50,581 bases of DNA from Candidatus Omnitrophota bacterium (GTDB lineage: Bacteria; Omnitrophota; Gorgyraeia; Aquiviventales; Aquiviventaceae): contig JACPRA010000022.1 in NCBI GenBank assembly GCA_016190215.1, positions 1 through 50,581 of the forward strand, given 5' to 3'. Position numbers and translations under genes: made by a program. Positions 33,050-50,427 of the stretch are shown here, in pieces. The notes beneath the pieces are model-generated. The model searched no databases. It saw only the letters and a program-made list of their open reading frames with translations, and was not told the origin of the DNA. The first letter of the stretch is position 1, and each line of letters begins with the position of its first letter.

Positions 33050-33683
33050 GGGCGGCACCGTTTCCGCTGACGCGGGTTTGCAGCTGCTCAAACGCCTGCT
33101 TGGTCACGAGGATTTTTTGCGCGTTCAAGACGTCGAAGGCATTCAGGTCGTTGGCGCGGCGCAGCGCAAAATGAGCGAGGTTTCGAAGGGATTTGACCAG
33201 CGGCTCCCGGAACTCCTGCACGACGATGACGGACGTTCCCGTGATGCCGAAGGTGCGGGCCAGTCCGGCAAAGGGCTTGGTCTTGGGCTGTTCGGCGGCC
33301 AGCTCATTCAGCACGACGAGCTCCTGATCCTTGAGCTTGCCTTTGAGGCTTTCCAGCAGGGCCTTGCGCTTCATCGTTTTGGGCAAGTCATAACCGAACT
33401 GTCGAGGATGCGGCCCAAACGCCACACCGCCATGCCGCCAGAGCGGCGATCGGGTAGAGCCCGCGCGGGCCCGGCCGGTGTGCTTCTGCTTCCACGGCTT
33501 CTTGCCGCCACCGGAGACGTCGCCGCGCGTTTTGGTCGAGGCGGTGCCGGCCCGCCGGTTGGATCGGTACATCCGCACGGCCTGGGCGAGCAGCACCAGG
33601 TTGACGGGGCTGCTCCACGAGGCGTCATCGAGCGTGAGCGCCCCGGTTGATTTGCCATTGAGATCCACGATATCGATGCGCAT
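33042..33683 (-). CDS. rplD: 50S ribosomal protein L4
   Basis: L4 reaches the tunnel constriction and in E. coli represses the S10 operon. The 213 residues include LLAQAVRMYRSNRRAGTAST, KTRGDVSGGGKKPWKQKHTG, RARAGSTRSPLWRHGGVAFG and PHPRQFGYDLPKTMKRKALL. The conserved tunnel loop (GGGKKPWKQKHTGRAR) is intact. It lies 12 nt after rplC. Confidence 0.98.
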   Translation of the reverse strand: MRIDIVDLNGKSTGALTLDDASWSSPVNLVLLAQAVRMYRSNRRAGTASTKTRGDVSGGGKKPWKQKHTGRARAGSTRSPLWRHGGVAFGPHPRQFGYDLPKTMKRKALLESLKGKLKDQELVVLNELAAEQPKTKPFAGLARTFGITGTSVIVVQEFREPLVKSLRNLAHFALRRANDLNAFDVLNAQKILVTKQAFEQLQTRVSGNGAAHA

Positions 33684-33695
33684 ACGAGTTAGGCC

Positions 33696-34412
33696 TTATT
33701 TCTTCTTCGACTTGGCTTTAGCTTTCTTCTCGTCTTCGGTTTCGACCAGGACTTCTTGGAGTCCCTTGGCCGCCGTAATGGCGCCGGGCCGCTTGATGGA
33801 ACGGCGCACCATCACCACTTGCCGCTCCGGTCCGGGCACGGCGCCTTGGACCAGCAAGAGGTTGGCTTCCAGATCAATTTTCATCACGCGGAGATTTTGG
33901 AGGGTTACCCGCGCATGCCCCATGTGCCCCGGCAAATGGTGGCCTCGGAACACGCGGCCGGGGTCCGTGGTGGAGCCGATGGATCCGGGCGCCCGGTGCG
34001 ACATGGAGCCGTGCGTGGCCGGGCCGCCCTTCCAGTTCCACCGCCGCATCCCGCCTTGAAACCCTTTGCCGATGGAGATGCCGGAGACATCCACGAGCTC
34101 GCCTTCCTTGAACAGCTCCACGGTCAACTGTTGGCCGATCGAAAAGGTCTCGCCGTTGCTCAGGCGGAATTCGCGCAGGTAACGCGACGGCGTGCCGCCG
34201 TGCTTTTTGAATTGGCCCAGTACCGGCTTGGACATTCGGGCTTCGTTGGCCGGCTCAAACCCGACTTGGATCGCCTGGTAACCGTGCTTCTTGGGTTCGC
34301 GCACCTGCGTGACCGTGCAGGGGCCCGCCTGCAGCACGGTGACCGCGACGGCGCGGCCGTGCTCATTAAATACCTGCGTCATGCCAAGTTTTTTGGCTAA
34401 TAATCCGATCAT
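33696..34412 (-). CDS. rplC: 50S ribosomal protein L3
   Basis: L3 is an early-assembly protein near the A-site entrance. The 238 residues begin MIGLLAKKLGMTQVFNEHGR, with VDVSGISIGKGFQGGMRRWN, GSMSHRAPGSIGSTTDPGRV and FRGHHLPGHMGHARVTLQN. At this last block the methylated Gln region of E. coli L3 (GNQ) is replaced. A Lys-rich tail ends the protein (KKAKAKSKKK). A 49-nt gap separates it from rpsJ. Confidence 0.97.
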   Translation of the reverse strand: MIGLLAKKLGMTQVFNEHGRAVAVTVLQAGPCTVTQVREPKKHGYQAIQVGFEPANEARMSKPVLGQFKKHGGTPSRYLREFRLSNGETFSIGQQLTVELFKEGELVDVSGISIGKGFQGGMRRWNWKGGPATHGSMSHRAPGSIGSTTDPGRVFRGHHLPGHMGHARVTLQNLRVMKIDLEANLLLVQGAVPGPERQVVMVRRSIKRPGAITAAKGLQEVLVETEDEKKAKAKSKKK

Positions 34413-34461
34413 TGGGTCACTTGGAATAGCCGGTTGGGTGAAGGAGGAGAACGCGACCGCG

Positions 34462-34770
34462 TTACTTCACTTCCACGTACACCCCGGACGGCAAGTTCAA
34501 TTTACGAAGCGCGTCAACAGTCTTTGACGTCGGTTCCAAAATATCAATCAAGCGTTTGTGCGTGGTGATTTGAAATTGCTCGCGGGATTTCTTATCGATG
34601 ACCGGCGAGCGCAAGACGGTGTACAACTCCCGCTTGGTTGGCAACGGCACAGGACCAGCAATTTTAGCACCAGTTCGCTTCGCTGTCTCGACAATTTCTG
34701 CCGTAGACTGATCGAGCAAACGGTGATCGTACGCTTTCAGCTTGACTCGGATCTTCAACGTTTCTGCCAT
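34462..34770 (-). CDS. rpsJ: 30S ribosomal protein S10
   Basis: S10 is a 30S head protein that also pairs with NusG and NusB in antitermination. The 102 residues include [40 protein letters not shown] and [20 protein letters not shown], then [20 protein letters not shown]. It begins 10 nt downstream of tuf, with no promoter visible, so the str and S10 operons appear continuous. Confidence 0.98.
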   Translation of the reverse strand: MAETLKIRVKLKAYDHRLLDQSTAEIVETAKRTGAKIAGPVPLPTKRELYTVLRSPVIDKKSREQFQITTHKRLIDILEPTSKTVDALRKLNLPSGVYVEVK

Positions 34771-34780
34771 CGTCGTGTGC

Positions 34781-35971
<1,191 letters not shown>

Positions 35972-38119
35972 TTACTTCCTGCCTCCTCCTAATCCTTCTG
36001 CAATATTCCGGGGCACCTGCTCGTAGCGAGCCGGCTCCATCGACGAGGCGGCACGGCCCTGCGAGAGCGATCGAATCGCCGTCGTGTAGCCGAACATTTC
36101 CGCCAGTGGAACGTAGGCGCGGATGAGACGGCTTGAGCCGCGCGGAGCGTTGGACTCGATTTGGCCGCGGCGCGAGTTGAGGTCGCCGATGATTTGGCCC
36201 ATCACGCTCTCCGGACACACTACGTCAACCACCATGATTGGTTCAAGCAGCACCGGCTTGCCTTTCAACATCCCCTGTTTGAATGCCTCGATCGCCGCGA
36301 TCTTGAACGCGATTTCGGAGGAGTCGACGTCGTGGTACGAACCATCGAACAACGTCACAATCACATCATGCACCGGATAGCCCTTCGGGCCGGTCTTGGA
36401 AGCCTCCATGATACCATCTTCTACGGCTGGAATAAACTCTTTTGGAATCTTGCCGCCGACGATCTTATTGATGAACTCCACACCGCTCTTCGGCTCGCCC
36501 GGCTCCATCTTGATGACGACGTGGCCGTACTGGCCACGGCCGCCGGTCTGCTTGGCGTGCTTGTAGTTGATCTCCTCGACCGGCGCCGTGATGGTTTCCT
36601 TATAGGCTACCTGAGGCTTGCCCGTTTGCACCTCGACGCCGAACTCGCGGCGCATGCGGTCCACGAGGATCTCGAGGTGCAGTTCCCCCATCCCTTCCAT
36701 GATGTTCTGCCCGGTTTCCTGGTCGTAGTGGACGCGGAACGTCGGATCTTCATCTTGCAGCATGCCGAGCGCGTTGCCCAGCTTGTCCTGCTCGGCCTTC
36801 GACTTGACTTCGATGGACATCGCGACGACGGGCTCCGGAAATTGGATGCGCTCGAACACCACCTGCGCGTTCTCGGCGCAGAGCGTGTCGCCGGTCGTGA
36901 TGTCCTTCAGGCCCACCGCGGCCGCGATGTCGCCGGTCTTGATCTCTTCGATCATTTCTTGCTTGTTCGCGTGCATGCGCAGCAGCTTGCTGACGCGCTC
37001 GCGCTTGCGCTTGGTCGCGTTCATGATCGTTTCGCCGGATTTCAGCGAGCCGGAGTAGACGCGAATAAAATACAGCTTGCCGACGAACGGGTCACGGGCG
37101 ATCTTGAACGCCAGCGCGGCGAAGGGCGCATTCTCGTCCGGGAGCAGCTGTGTGGTCTCGTCTGTTCCGGGAATGTGGGCGGGCGGTACGTCAACGTCGA
37201 ATGGCGACGGCAGATAGTGGCACACCGCGTCCAGCAGCGGTTGCACGCCGATGTTGCGGAACGAGGCGCCCGTCAGCACCGGGACGAAGACCGGCTCCTC
37301 CTTCTGCTTCTCGGTCAGGTGCGCGGTACGGATCGTTGCGGTGCGGATCGCCGCACGCAACTCCGCCTCGGTCGGCTCCTGTTCCTGAATGTATTTCTCC
37401 ATGAGCTTGTCGTCGTATTCGGCGACCGTCTCCAGCAGCTTGTGGCGGTACTCCTTGGATTTCTCGACCAGCTCGGCCGGGATCTCGCCGATCACGGGCG
37501 GATTGGCCGGGTTCGCGGAGTCGAACTTGATGCTCTTCATAAGCACGAGGTCGATGATGCCGTGCACGGTTTCGTGATCCATCCAGGGGATTTGCAGTGC
37601 GGCCGGCCGAGCGCCCAGGCGCTCCTCGATCTCTTTGAGCACGGCGTAGAAGTCGGCGCCGATGCGATCGAGTTTGTTGATGAATGCAATGCGCGGCACG
37701 CCATACTTGTCCGCCTGGCGCCACACGGTTTCGGATTGCGGTTCGACCCCGCCGACGGCGCAGAAGACCACCACCGCGCCATCCAGCACTTTGAGGCTCC
37801 GCTCCACCTCGGCGGTGAAATCCACGTGGCCGGGCGTATCAATCAGGTTGAAGCGGTATTTGCCCCAGAAACAGGTGGTCGCCGCAGAGGTGATGGTGAT
37901 GCCGCGCTCCCGTTCCTGCGCCATCCAGTCCAAGGCGGTCGTGCCTTCATCAATCCCACCGATTTTATGGATGCGACCCGTGAAGAACAGGATCCGTTCG
38001 GAGGTGGTCGTCTTTCCGGCATCGATGTGGGCCACCACCCCGAAGTTGCGGGTATAGGTGAGCCGCTCGATCGTCTCGGGGCTCATGGTTGGGGTGTTGG
38101 GAGTCGAGTCGCTTGCCAT
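35972..38119 (-). CDS. fusA: Elongation factor G
   Basis: A GTPase driving translocation. From the ATG at 38119 the 715 residues have NFGVVAHIDAGKTTTSERIL (P-loop), GITITSAATTCFWGKYRFNL, IDTPGHVDFTAEVERSLKVL and AFINKLDRIGADFY. The domain IV region includes QTGGRGQYGHVVIKMEPGE. The GITITSAATTCFW block fits canonical EF-G rather than the EF-G2 paralogue. A GTG at 38128 overlapping the rpsG stop as GTGA is an alternative start. Confidence 0.98.
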   Translation of the reverse strand: MASDSTPNTPTMSPETIERLTYTRNFGVVAHIDAGKTTTSERILFFTGRIHKIGGIDEGTTALDWMAQERERGITITSAATTCFWGKYRFNLIDTPGHVDFTAEVERSLKVLDGAVVVFCAVGGVEPQSETVWRQADKYGVPRIAFINKLDRIGADFYAVLKEIEERLGARPAALQIPWMDHETVHGIIDLVLMKSIKFDSANPANPPVIGEIPAELVEKSKEYRHKLLETVAEYDDKLMEKYIQEQEPTEAELRAAIRTATIRTAHLTEKQKEEPVFVPVLTGASFRNIGVQPLLDAVCHYLPSPFDVDVPPAHIPGTDETTQLLPDENAPFAALAFKIARDPFVGKLYFIRVYSGSLKSGETIMNATKRKRERVSKLLRMHANKQEMIEEIKTGDIAAAVGLKDITTGDTLCAENAQVVFERIQFPEPVVAMSIEVKSKAEQDKLGNALGMLQDEDPTFRVHYDQETGQNIMEGMGELHLEILVDRMRREFGVEVQTGKPQVAYKETITAPVEEINYKHAKQTGGRGQYGHVVIKMEPGEPKSGVEFINKIVGGKIPKEFIPAVEDGIMEASKTGPKGYPVHDVIVTLFDGSYHDVDSSEIAFKIAAIEAFKQGMLKGKPVLLEPIMVVDVVCPESVMGQIIGDLNSRRGQIESNAPRGSSRLIRAYVPLAEMFGYTTAIRSLSQGRAASSMEPARYEQVPRNIAEGLGGGRK

Positions 38120-38124
38120 AAGTC

Positions 38125-38595
38125 TCACCAGCGGTAATGCGCGAAGGCGCGGTTGGCCTCCGCCATCTTGTGCATTTCTTCCCGTTTCTTGACGGCGGTA
38201 CCTTCGCCCTTATAGGCCGACATCAGCTCATCCGCCAAACGCTTGGTCATGGGGGAGCCGCGGCGGGCCCGCGAGGCGTTTTTGAGCCACCGGAGGGCCA
38301 GGCTGAGGCTGCGCTCGTGCCGCACCTCGATCGGCACCTGGTACGTGGCGCCGCCGACCCGGCGGGGCTTGAGCTCGACTTGCGGGCGCACGTTCTCCAC
38401 GGCCTTGTGGAAGACGGAGAGCACGTCGCTTGTTCCGGCCTGCGTCTTCAGTTGATCGAACGCCTGGTAGACGATGCGCTCCGCAATGGATTTTTTCCCA
38501 TCCAACATGAGCATGTTGATGAGTTTTTGGACCAACCGGTTGTTGTAGCGCGGGTCCGGCAGAACCTCGCGATGCTCAGCTTTTCGTCGTCTCAT
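38125..38595 (-). CDS. rpsG: 30S ribosomal protein S7
   Basis: S7 organises the 30S head and represses the str operon in E. coli. The 156-residue length is typical. Motifs are [60 protein letters not shown] and [19 protein letters not shown]. It follows rpsL by 27 nt. Confidence 0.98.
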   Translation of the reverse strand: MRRRKAEHREVLPDPRYNNRLVQKLINMLMLDGKKSIAERIVYQAFDQLKTQAGTSDVLSVFHKAVENVRPQVELKPRRVGGATYQVPIEVRHERSLSLALRWLKNASRARRGSPMTKRLADELMSAYKGEGTAVKKREEMHKMAEANRAFAHYRW

Positions 38596-38622
38596 GGGTT
38601 CCTTGGTTCGTTCTGTGTGGCG

Positions 38623-39027
38623 TTACTTCGCCGCCGGTTTGGCGCCGGCCGCCGCCCCTTGCGGCATTTTCGCCCCGTATTTGGACCGCGACTTTCGACG
38701 CTGATTGACGCCGGATGCATCCAGCGTTCCCCGAACAATGTGGTAGCGGACGCCGGGCAAGTCCTTCACGCGACCGCCGCGCACGAGGACGATCGAGTGC
38801 TCCTGGAGATTGTGCCCCTCGCCCGGGATATACGCCGTGACCTCGATCGCCGTGGTCAAGCGCACACGGGCGATCTTCCGCAAGGCGGAGTTGGGCTTCT
38901 TGGGCGTCATGGTCCGCACCTGCACGCACACGCCTCGCCGCTGGGGCGAGCTCTTGAGCGCGGGCGATTTGCTTTTCTTGCGCCGCTGGTGCCGGCCGCG
39001 TCGGATCAACTGGTGAATCGTAGGCAT
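38623..39027 (-). CDS. rpsL: 30S ribosomal protein S12
   Basis: S12 contacts the decoding centre. The 134 residues begin [20 protein letters not shown]. The [16 protein letters not shown] block carries the streptomycin-region Lys, unchanged from wild type. The [18 protein letters not shown] block holds the Asp that is methylthiolated in some bacteria. The C-terminal extension is short and Ala/Gly/Lys-rich. It lies 21 nt after rpoC. Confidence 0.98.
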   Translation of the reverse strand: MPTIHQLIRRGRHQRRKKSKSPALKSSPQRRGVCVQVRTMTPKKPNSALRKIARVRLTTAIEVTAYIPGEGHNLQEHSIVLVRGGRVKDLPGVRYHIVRGTLDASGVNQRRKSRSKYGAKMPQGAAAGAKPAAK

Positions 39028-39048
39028 CGGTTCAACTCGCTGGGCTGG

Positions 39049-46955
<7,907 letters not shown>

Positions 46956-47012
46956 CCTTGCCCCCTTGGATTCACTGTCACGGTGCGCTCCCAGATTCCC
47001 TGCGTCAGACTC

Positions 47013-47405
47013 TTACTTCAACTCCACCGTGGCGCCGACCGCCTCGAGCTTCTTCTTGATCTCGTCCGCCTCTTCCTTCTTCAAGCCGGTCTTGACCGAC
47101 TTCGGGGCGCTTTCCACCAGCTCTTTGGCTTCTTTCAAGCCGAGGTTGGTGATCGCGCGGATTTCCTTGATGACCTGGATCTTGTTGGCGCCGGCTGCGG
47201 TCAGGTGGATGTCAAAGCTGGTTTTCTCCTCAGCAGGAGCGGCCGCTGCGGCGCTGCCGCCACCGCCGACAGCCGCCATGGTCATCGGGGTGGCTGTGAT
47301 GCCGAATTTCTCCCGGAGCGCCTTGGCATAGCTCGAAAGCTCCAAGGCCGTCATCTCCTCGGTGAGCTTCATGGCATCTTCGACGCGCTTGGTGACGTCA
47401 GGCAT
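47013..47405 (-). CDS. rplL: 50S ribosomal protein L7/L12
   Basis: The multicopy stalk protein that recruits translation GTPases. The 130 residues have an N-terminal dimerisation helix ([20 protein letters not shown]), an Ala/Gly hinge near residues 40-55, and the C-terminal domain [39 protein letters not shown] and [19 protein letters not shown]. It lies 19 nt after rplJ. Confidence 0.98.
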   Translation of the reverse strand: MPDVTKRVEDAMKLTEEMTALELSSYAKALREKFGITATPMTMAAVGGGGSAAAAAPAEEKTSFDIHLTAAGANKIQVIKEIRAITNLGLKEAKELVESAPKSVKTGLKKEEADEIKKKLEAVGATVELK

Positions 47406-47424
47406 TCTTCAGTCCTCCTTCTGA

Positions 47425-48030
47425 TTATGCTGTTGGCGAGGCGCCTGCATCCGGTTGCGCAGGGGCCTCGGTCTGTGCGGTTGTCGTTGTTGGCGCGGGG
47501 GCGGCCGGAGCCGCTTTGCTGGCGGCTTCCAACACCCACGCGACATCACCGATCACCTGTTCCAAGGTCAGGATCAGGTCGGTTGCCGGAGCTTCCAGGA
47601 CGCCGACCAACTCAGCCAGCAATTGCGGCTTCGACGGCAGCGCGGCCAATTCTTCAACACGTTTCGAATTCAAGAGCTGCCCTTCAACAAACCCGCCTCG
47701 GACGGACAGTTTTTCCTGATTGGCTTTGGCAAAGTCCACCAGGAGCTTGGCGGCCGGCACGATGTCCTCGCCCGGAAAAACCAGCGCCACCGACCCCTGA
47801 AAGAGCGCGGGCAGATCAGACAGCGCGAGCCCGGACACGCTGCGCAGGCCCAAGGTGCGCTTCGTCATCAGGACGCGGGCTTGCATGGTGCGCAATTGCT
47901 TCCGGAGCGTATCCAGCTCAATGGCTTCAATCCGGCCCAGCGAGGTCACGAGGAAGCTGGGGCGCTCGCTCAAGGTGCTCGTGATTTCCTGCACCATGGA
48001 TTCTTTGACAAGGCGTCCGACTTTGGCCAT
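47425..48030 (-). CDS. rplJ: 50S ribosomal protein L10
   Basis: L10 anchors L7/L12 to the ribosome. The protein begins MAKVGRLVKESMVQEITSTL, with SFLVTSLGRIEAIELDTLRK and VLMTKRTLGLRSV, and ends with an Ala/Pro/Thr-rich tail longer than usual. The ATG at 48030 is preferred; a GTG at 48039 overlapping the rplA stop as GTGA is an alternative. With no gap after rplA, there is no room for the L10-binding leader RNA found in many bacteria. Confidence 0.94.
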   Translation of the reverse strand: MAKVGRLVKESMVQEITSTLSERPSFLVTSLGRIEAIELDTLRKQLRTMQARVLMTKRTLGLRSVSGLALSDLPALFQGSVALVFPGEDIVPAAKLLVDFAKANQEKLSVRGGFVEGQLLNSKRVEELAALPSKPQLLAELVGVLEAPATDLILTLEQVIGDVAWVLEAASKAAPAAPAPTTTTAQTEAPAQPDAGASPTA

Positions 48031-48035
48031 GGGTA

Positions 48036-48737
48036 TCACTCGCTGACGTTGTTTTCAAACGGTCGCATGTCGACGGCAATCCCCGGGCTCATCGTGCTGG
48101 AGAGGCAGGCCCGGCGGACCCAGGTGCCTTTGACGCTGGAGGGGCGGGACCGAAGAATCGCTTCCAGGACGGCCGTGCCGTTGTCGGCAAGCTGTGCGGC
48201 TTCGAACGATCGCTTGCCGATCACGACGTGCAGGTTGCCCAGCTTGTCCATTTTGAACTCAACCTTCCCCTTCTTCACCTCGGTGACGGCTTTGGCCACA
48301 TCTTCCGTCACGGTGCCGGCTTTGGGGTTGGGCATGAGCCCCCGCGGGCCCAGCAGCTTGCCGAGTCGGGAGACGTCCTTCATCAGCCCCGGGGTCGCGA
48401 TGGCGACGTCAAACTCCAGCCATCCGCCCTGGATTTTTTCAATCAAATCCGCGGAGCCCACGACGTCGGCTCCCGCTTGCTTGGCCTGGGTCTCTTGCTC
48501 GCCTTTGCAGAATACGACGACCCGGCGGGTCTTGCCGGTGCCATGCGGCAGGAGCACGGTGCCGCGGGCCGCCTGGTCGGTTTTGGCCGGGTCGATCCCC
48601 AGCGACACCGACAGCTCAACGGTTTCATCAAATTTTGTCGGCGGGAGCTGCTTGAGCTGCTCTGCGGCTTCCTTTAACGGATAGCGCTTGGCCTGATCTA
48701 CGAGCTTCCGGGCTGATTCGTATCGTTTGCTTCCCAT
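48036..48737 (-). CDS. rplA: 50S ribosomal protein L1
   Basis: L1 forms the mobile stalk at the E site and represses the rplK-rplA operon in E. coli. The protein includes KRYESARKLVDQAKRYPLKE, PTKFDETVELSVSLGIDPAK, RGTVLLPHGTGKTRRVVVFC, LGKLLGPRGLMPNPKAGTVT and VKKGKVEFKMDKLGNLHVVI. The ATG at 48737 fits the family; a GTG at 48749 overlapping the rplK stop as GTGA would add four residues. Confidence 0.97.
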   Translation of the reverse strand: MGSKRYESARKLVDQAKRYPLKEAAEQLKQLPPTKFDETVELSVSLGIDPAKTDQAARGTVLLPHGTGKTRRVVVFCKGEQETQAKQAGADVVGSADLIEKIQGGWLEFDVAIATPGLMKDVSRLGKLLGPRGLMPNPKAGTVTEDVAKAVTEVKKGKVEFKMDKLGNLHVVIGKRSFEAAQLADNGTAVLEAILRSRPSSVKGTWVRRACLSSTMSPGIAVDMRPFENNVSE

Positions 48738-48745
48738 CGATGCGC

Positions 48746-49201
48746 TCACGATTCCGGTGCGGCCGGCGTGCTGACCGCATCCACGACGTCAATTCCCATG
48801 CTTCGCGCGGTCCCCTCGACCATCTTCATCGCGGCCGGCAGCGTGTCGGCATTCAAGTCCGGCAGTTTCAATTTGGCGATCTCTTCGACCTTGGCGCGCG
48901 CAATCTGTCCCGCTTTTTCCCGCGGCGTATTGCCGGACGCCTTGGCCAACCCGCAGGCCTGCTTGAGCAGCACCGATACCGGCGGGCTTTTAATGATAAA
49001 GGTAAAGCTGCGGTCCTCGAATACGCTGATGACGACCGGCAGGACCAGGCCTTCCCGGCCCTTGGTCTGCTCGTTGAATTTCTTGCAGAACTCCATGATG
49101 TTCACGCCGTGCTGCCCGAGCGCGGGTCCGACGGGAGGAGCCGGGTTCGCCTGCCCGGCGGGACAGTACAGCTTGATAAGAGCTTTGATTTTTTTCGCCA
49201 T
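48746..49201 (-). CDS. rplK: 50S ribosomal protein L11
   Basis: L11 is part of the GTPase-associated centre. From the ATG at 49201 the 151 residues include [60 protein letters not shown] and [12 protein letters not shown]. No Shine-Dalgarno site is near the start; the region upstream is taken up by heptad repeat 5, whose proximal arm is pyrimidine-rich. Confidence 0.98.
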   Translation of the reverse strand: MAKKIKALIKLYCPAGQANPAPPVGPALGQHGVNIMEFCKKFNEQTKGREGLVLPVVISVFEDRSFTFIIKSPPVSVLLKQACGLAKASGNTPREKAGQIARAKVEEIAKLKLPDLNADTLPAAMKMVEGTARSMGIDVVDAVSTPAAPES

Positions 49202-49215
49202 TAGAATGTCCACAT

Positions 49216-49282
49216 GAAGTAAGAAGTAGGAGGTAGGAAGGATCCGATCCGTTCATACGTCATACTTCTTACCTCGTACTTC
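49216..49282. repeat. Heptad inverted repeat 5, GAAGTAN type (nusG-rplK gap)
   Basis: Left arm: GAAGTAA, GAAGTAG, GAGGTAG, GAAGGAT (49216-49243). Right arm: ATACTTC, TTACCTC, GTACTTC (49262-49282), the complements of GAAGTAT, GAGGTAA and GAAGTAC. Same 7-nt periodicity and inverted layout as the other four repeats, but a different unit. It fills nearly all of the 94-nt gap between nusG and rplK. Confidence 0.8.
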
Positions 49283-49295
49283 AAGTCATTGTTTT

Positions 49296-49823
49296 TCATA
49301 AACGTTCCACCTGCCAAAACTCCAGCTCAACCGGGGTTTGCCGGCCGAAGATGGACACCATGACTTTGAGTTTGCCGCGCTGAGCGTTGACTTCGTCAAT
49401 CACGCCGCTGAAGTTGGCGAAGGGCCCTTCATTGACCCGCACGCCTTCCCCCTTGGCGAACGTGACTCGAGGCGCCGGCTTCTCTTTGCGTTCTTCCGTT
49501 TGCCGCACGATTTCGTTCACTTCATCCTCGGACAGGGCGACAGGCTGGCGCCCGGCGCCGATAAATCCCGTAACACCTTGCGTGGTGCGAACCAAGTGCC
49601 ACGCCTCATCCGTCAATTCCATGTGCACGAGAATGTAGCCCGGGAAAAATTTTCGCTCCGAGATACGCTTCTTGCCGCTGCGGATCTCCGATACGCGTTC
49701 TGTCGGCACCAAGACCTGCTCGATCGCCTCCGCTCCCGGCCCTTGCTTCAGCTTGGTCTCCAAGCTTGTCTTGACCTTGGCTTCTTGGCCGGTTTGCGTA
49801 TGAATGACGTACCACTGTTTCAT
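49296..49823 (-). CDS. nusG: Transcription termination/antitermination factor NusG
   Basis: Binds RNA polymerase and couples it to Rho or to the ribosome. The 175 residues begin KQWYVIHTQTGQEAKVKTSL, with the NGN-domain FPGYILVHMELTDEAWHLVR and the KOW-domain GEGVRVNEGPFANFSGVIDE, then FGRQTPVELEFWQVERL. Standard length. It follows secE by 57 nt. Confidence 0.98.
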   Translation of the reverse strand: MKQWYVIHTQTGQEAKVKTSLETKLKQGPGAEAIEQVLVPTERVSEIRSGKKRISERKFFPGYILVHMELTDEAWHLVRTTQGVTGFIGAGRQPVALSEDEVNEIVRQTEERKEKPAPRVTFAKGEGVRVNEGPFANFSGVIDEVNAQRGKLKVMVSIFGRQTPVELEFWQVERL

Positions 49824-49880
49824 TGAGGAGTTTGTTGTCCGTGCGCGATGAAATGAGTCGGAACGACGGCTAGGCTGCGA

Positions 49881-50066
49881 TCACCGTAACAACAGCCGGG
49901 CAGTTTTGGACAGGACAAAATCGCAAACGCTGATATAGGATGCCAGCAACGCGACTCCGACAAAGACCACCAAGGCTGATCCGAGCAATTCTTCCCGGCT
50001 GGGCCACGTCACCCGACCGAGCTCTTCCCGCGTTTCATGAATGAATGTTCGCACCCGAGCCAACAT
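49881..50066 (-). CDS. secE: Preprotein translocase subunit SecE
   Basis: The small clamp subunit of the Sec channel. The 61 residues have an amphipathic helix (FIHETREELGRVTWPSREEL) and one membrane segment (about 30-48, GSALVVFVGVALLASYIS). The ATG at 50066 is chosen; TTG codons flank it. Only 18 AT-rich nt separate the 3' end of tRNA-Trp from this start, and they contain no Shine-Dalgarno site. Confidence 0.95.
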   Translation of the reverse strand: MLARVRTFIHETREELGRVTWPSREELLGSALVVFVGVALLASYISVCDFVLSKTARLLLR

Positions 50067-50084
50067 CAATTATTTTTCACAAAA

Positions 50085-50158
50085 TGGCAGGAGCGGCAGG
50101 AATCGAACCTGCAGTCCCGGTTTTGGAGACCGGTGGTTTACCGTTAACCGACGCTCCT
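50085..50158 (-). tRNA. tRNA-Trp (anticodon CCA)
   Basis: On the minus strand the gene starts AGGAGCG and ends CGCTCCT-G-CCA, so a 7-bp acceptor stem, the Trp discriminator G and an encoded CCA are present. The anticodon arm is CCGGT-CTCCAAA-ACCGG, giving anticodon CCA. The T arm has GGTTCGAATCC. It lies between rpmG and secE, the common bacterial place for tRNA-Trp. Confidence 0.97.
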
Positions 50159-50183
50159 CTACCGAGAAACTTGCCCGCATGCG

Positions 50184-50339
50184 CTAGGATTTCGTCTCTT
50201 TGTGAACGGTGTGGCTGTGGCACCAGCGGCAATATTTCTTGCGCTCAAGCCGCCCGGTCGTGTTCTTCTTATTCTTCGACGACGCGTAGTTATGCCGTTG
50301 GCAGGTCGTGCAGGCGAACGTAATCAAGTCTTGCGCCAT
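50184..50339 (-). CDS. rpmG: 50S ribosomal protein L33, zinc-binding form
   Basis: A 51-residue protein beginning [20 protein letters not shown] and containing [20 protein letters not shown]. Cys10, Cys13, Cys37 and Cys40 form the zinc site. It precedes tRNA-Trp by 25 nt, so both are probably on one transcript. The start ATG has only AAGG directly adjacent to it. Confidence 0.96.
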   Translation of the reverse strand: MAQDLITFACTTCQRHNYASSKNKKNTTGRLERKKYCRWCHSHTVHKETKS

Positions 50340-50350
50340 CCTTAACGGCA

Positions 50351-50427
50351 GCACACAGCAGACAGCACACAGCAGATAGCAGATAGATCAGAATCATTCT
50401 GTACGCTGTGTGCTAACGGCTGTGTGC
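50351..50427. repeat. Heptad inverted repeat 4 (tuf-rpmG gap)
   Basis: Left arm: GCACACA, GCAGACA, GCACACA, GCAGATA, GCAGATA (50351-50385). Right arm: TGTACGC, TGTGTGC, TAACGGC, TGTGTGC (50400-50427). The right arm touches the stop codon of the second tuf gene at 50428. Pairing is good in the outer units and weaker near the loop. Confidence 0.8.
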
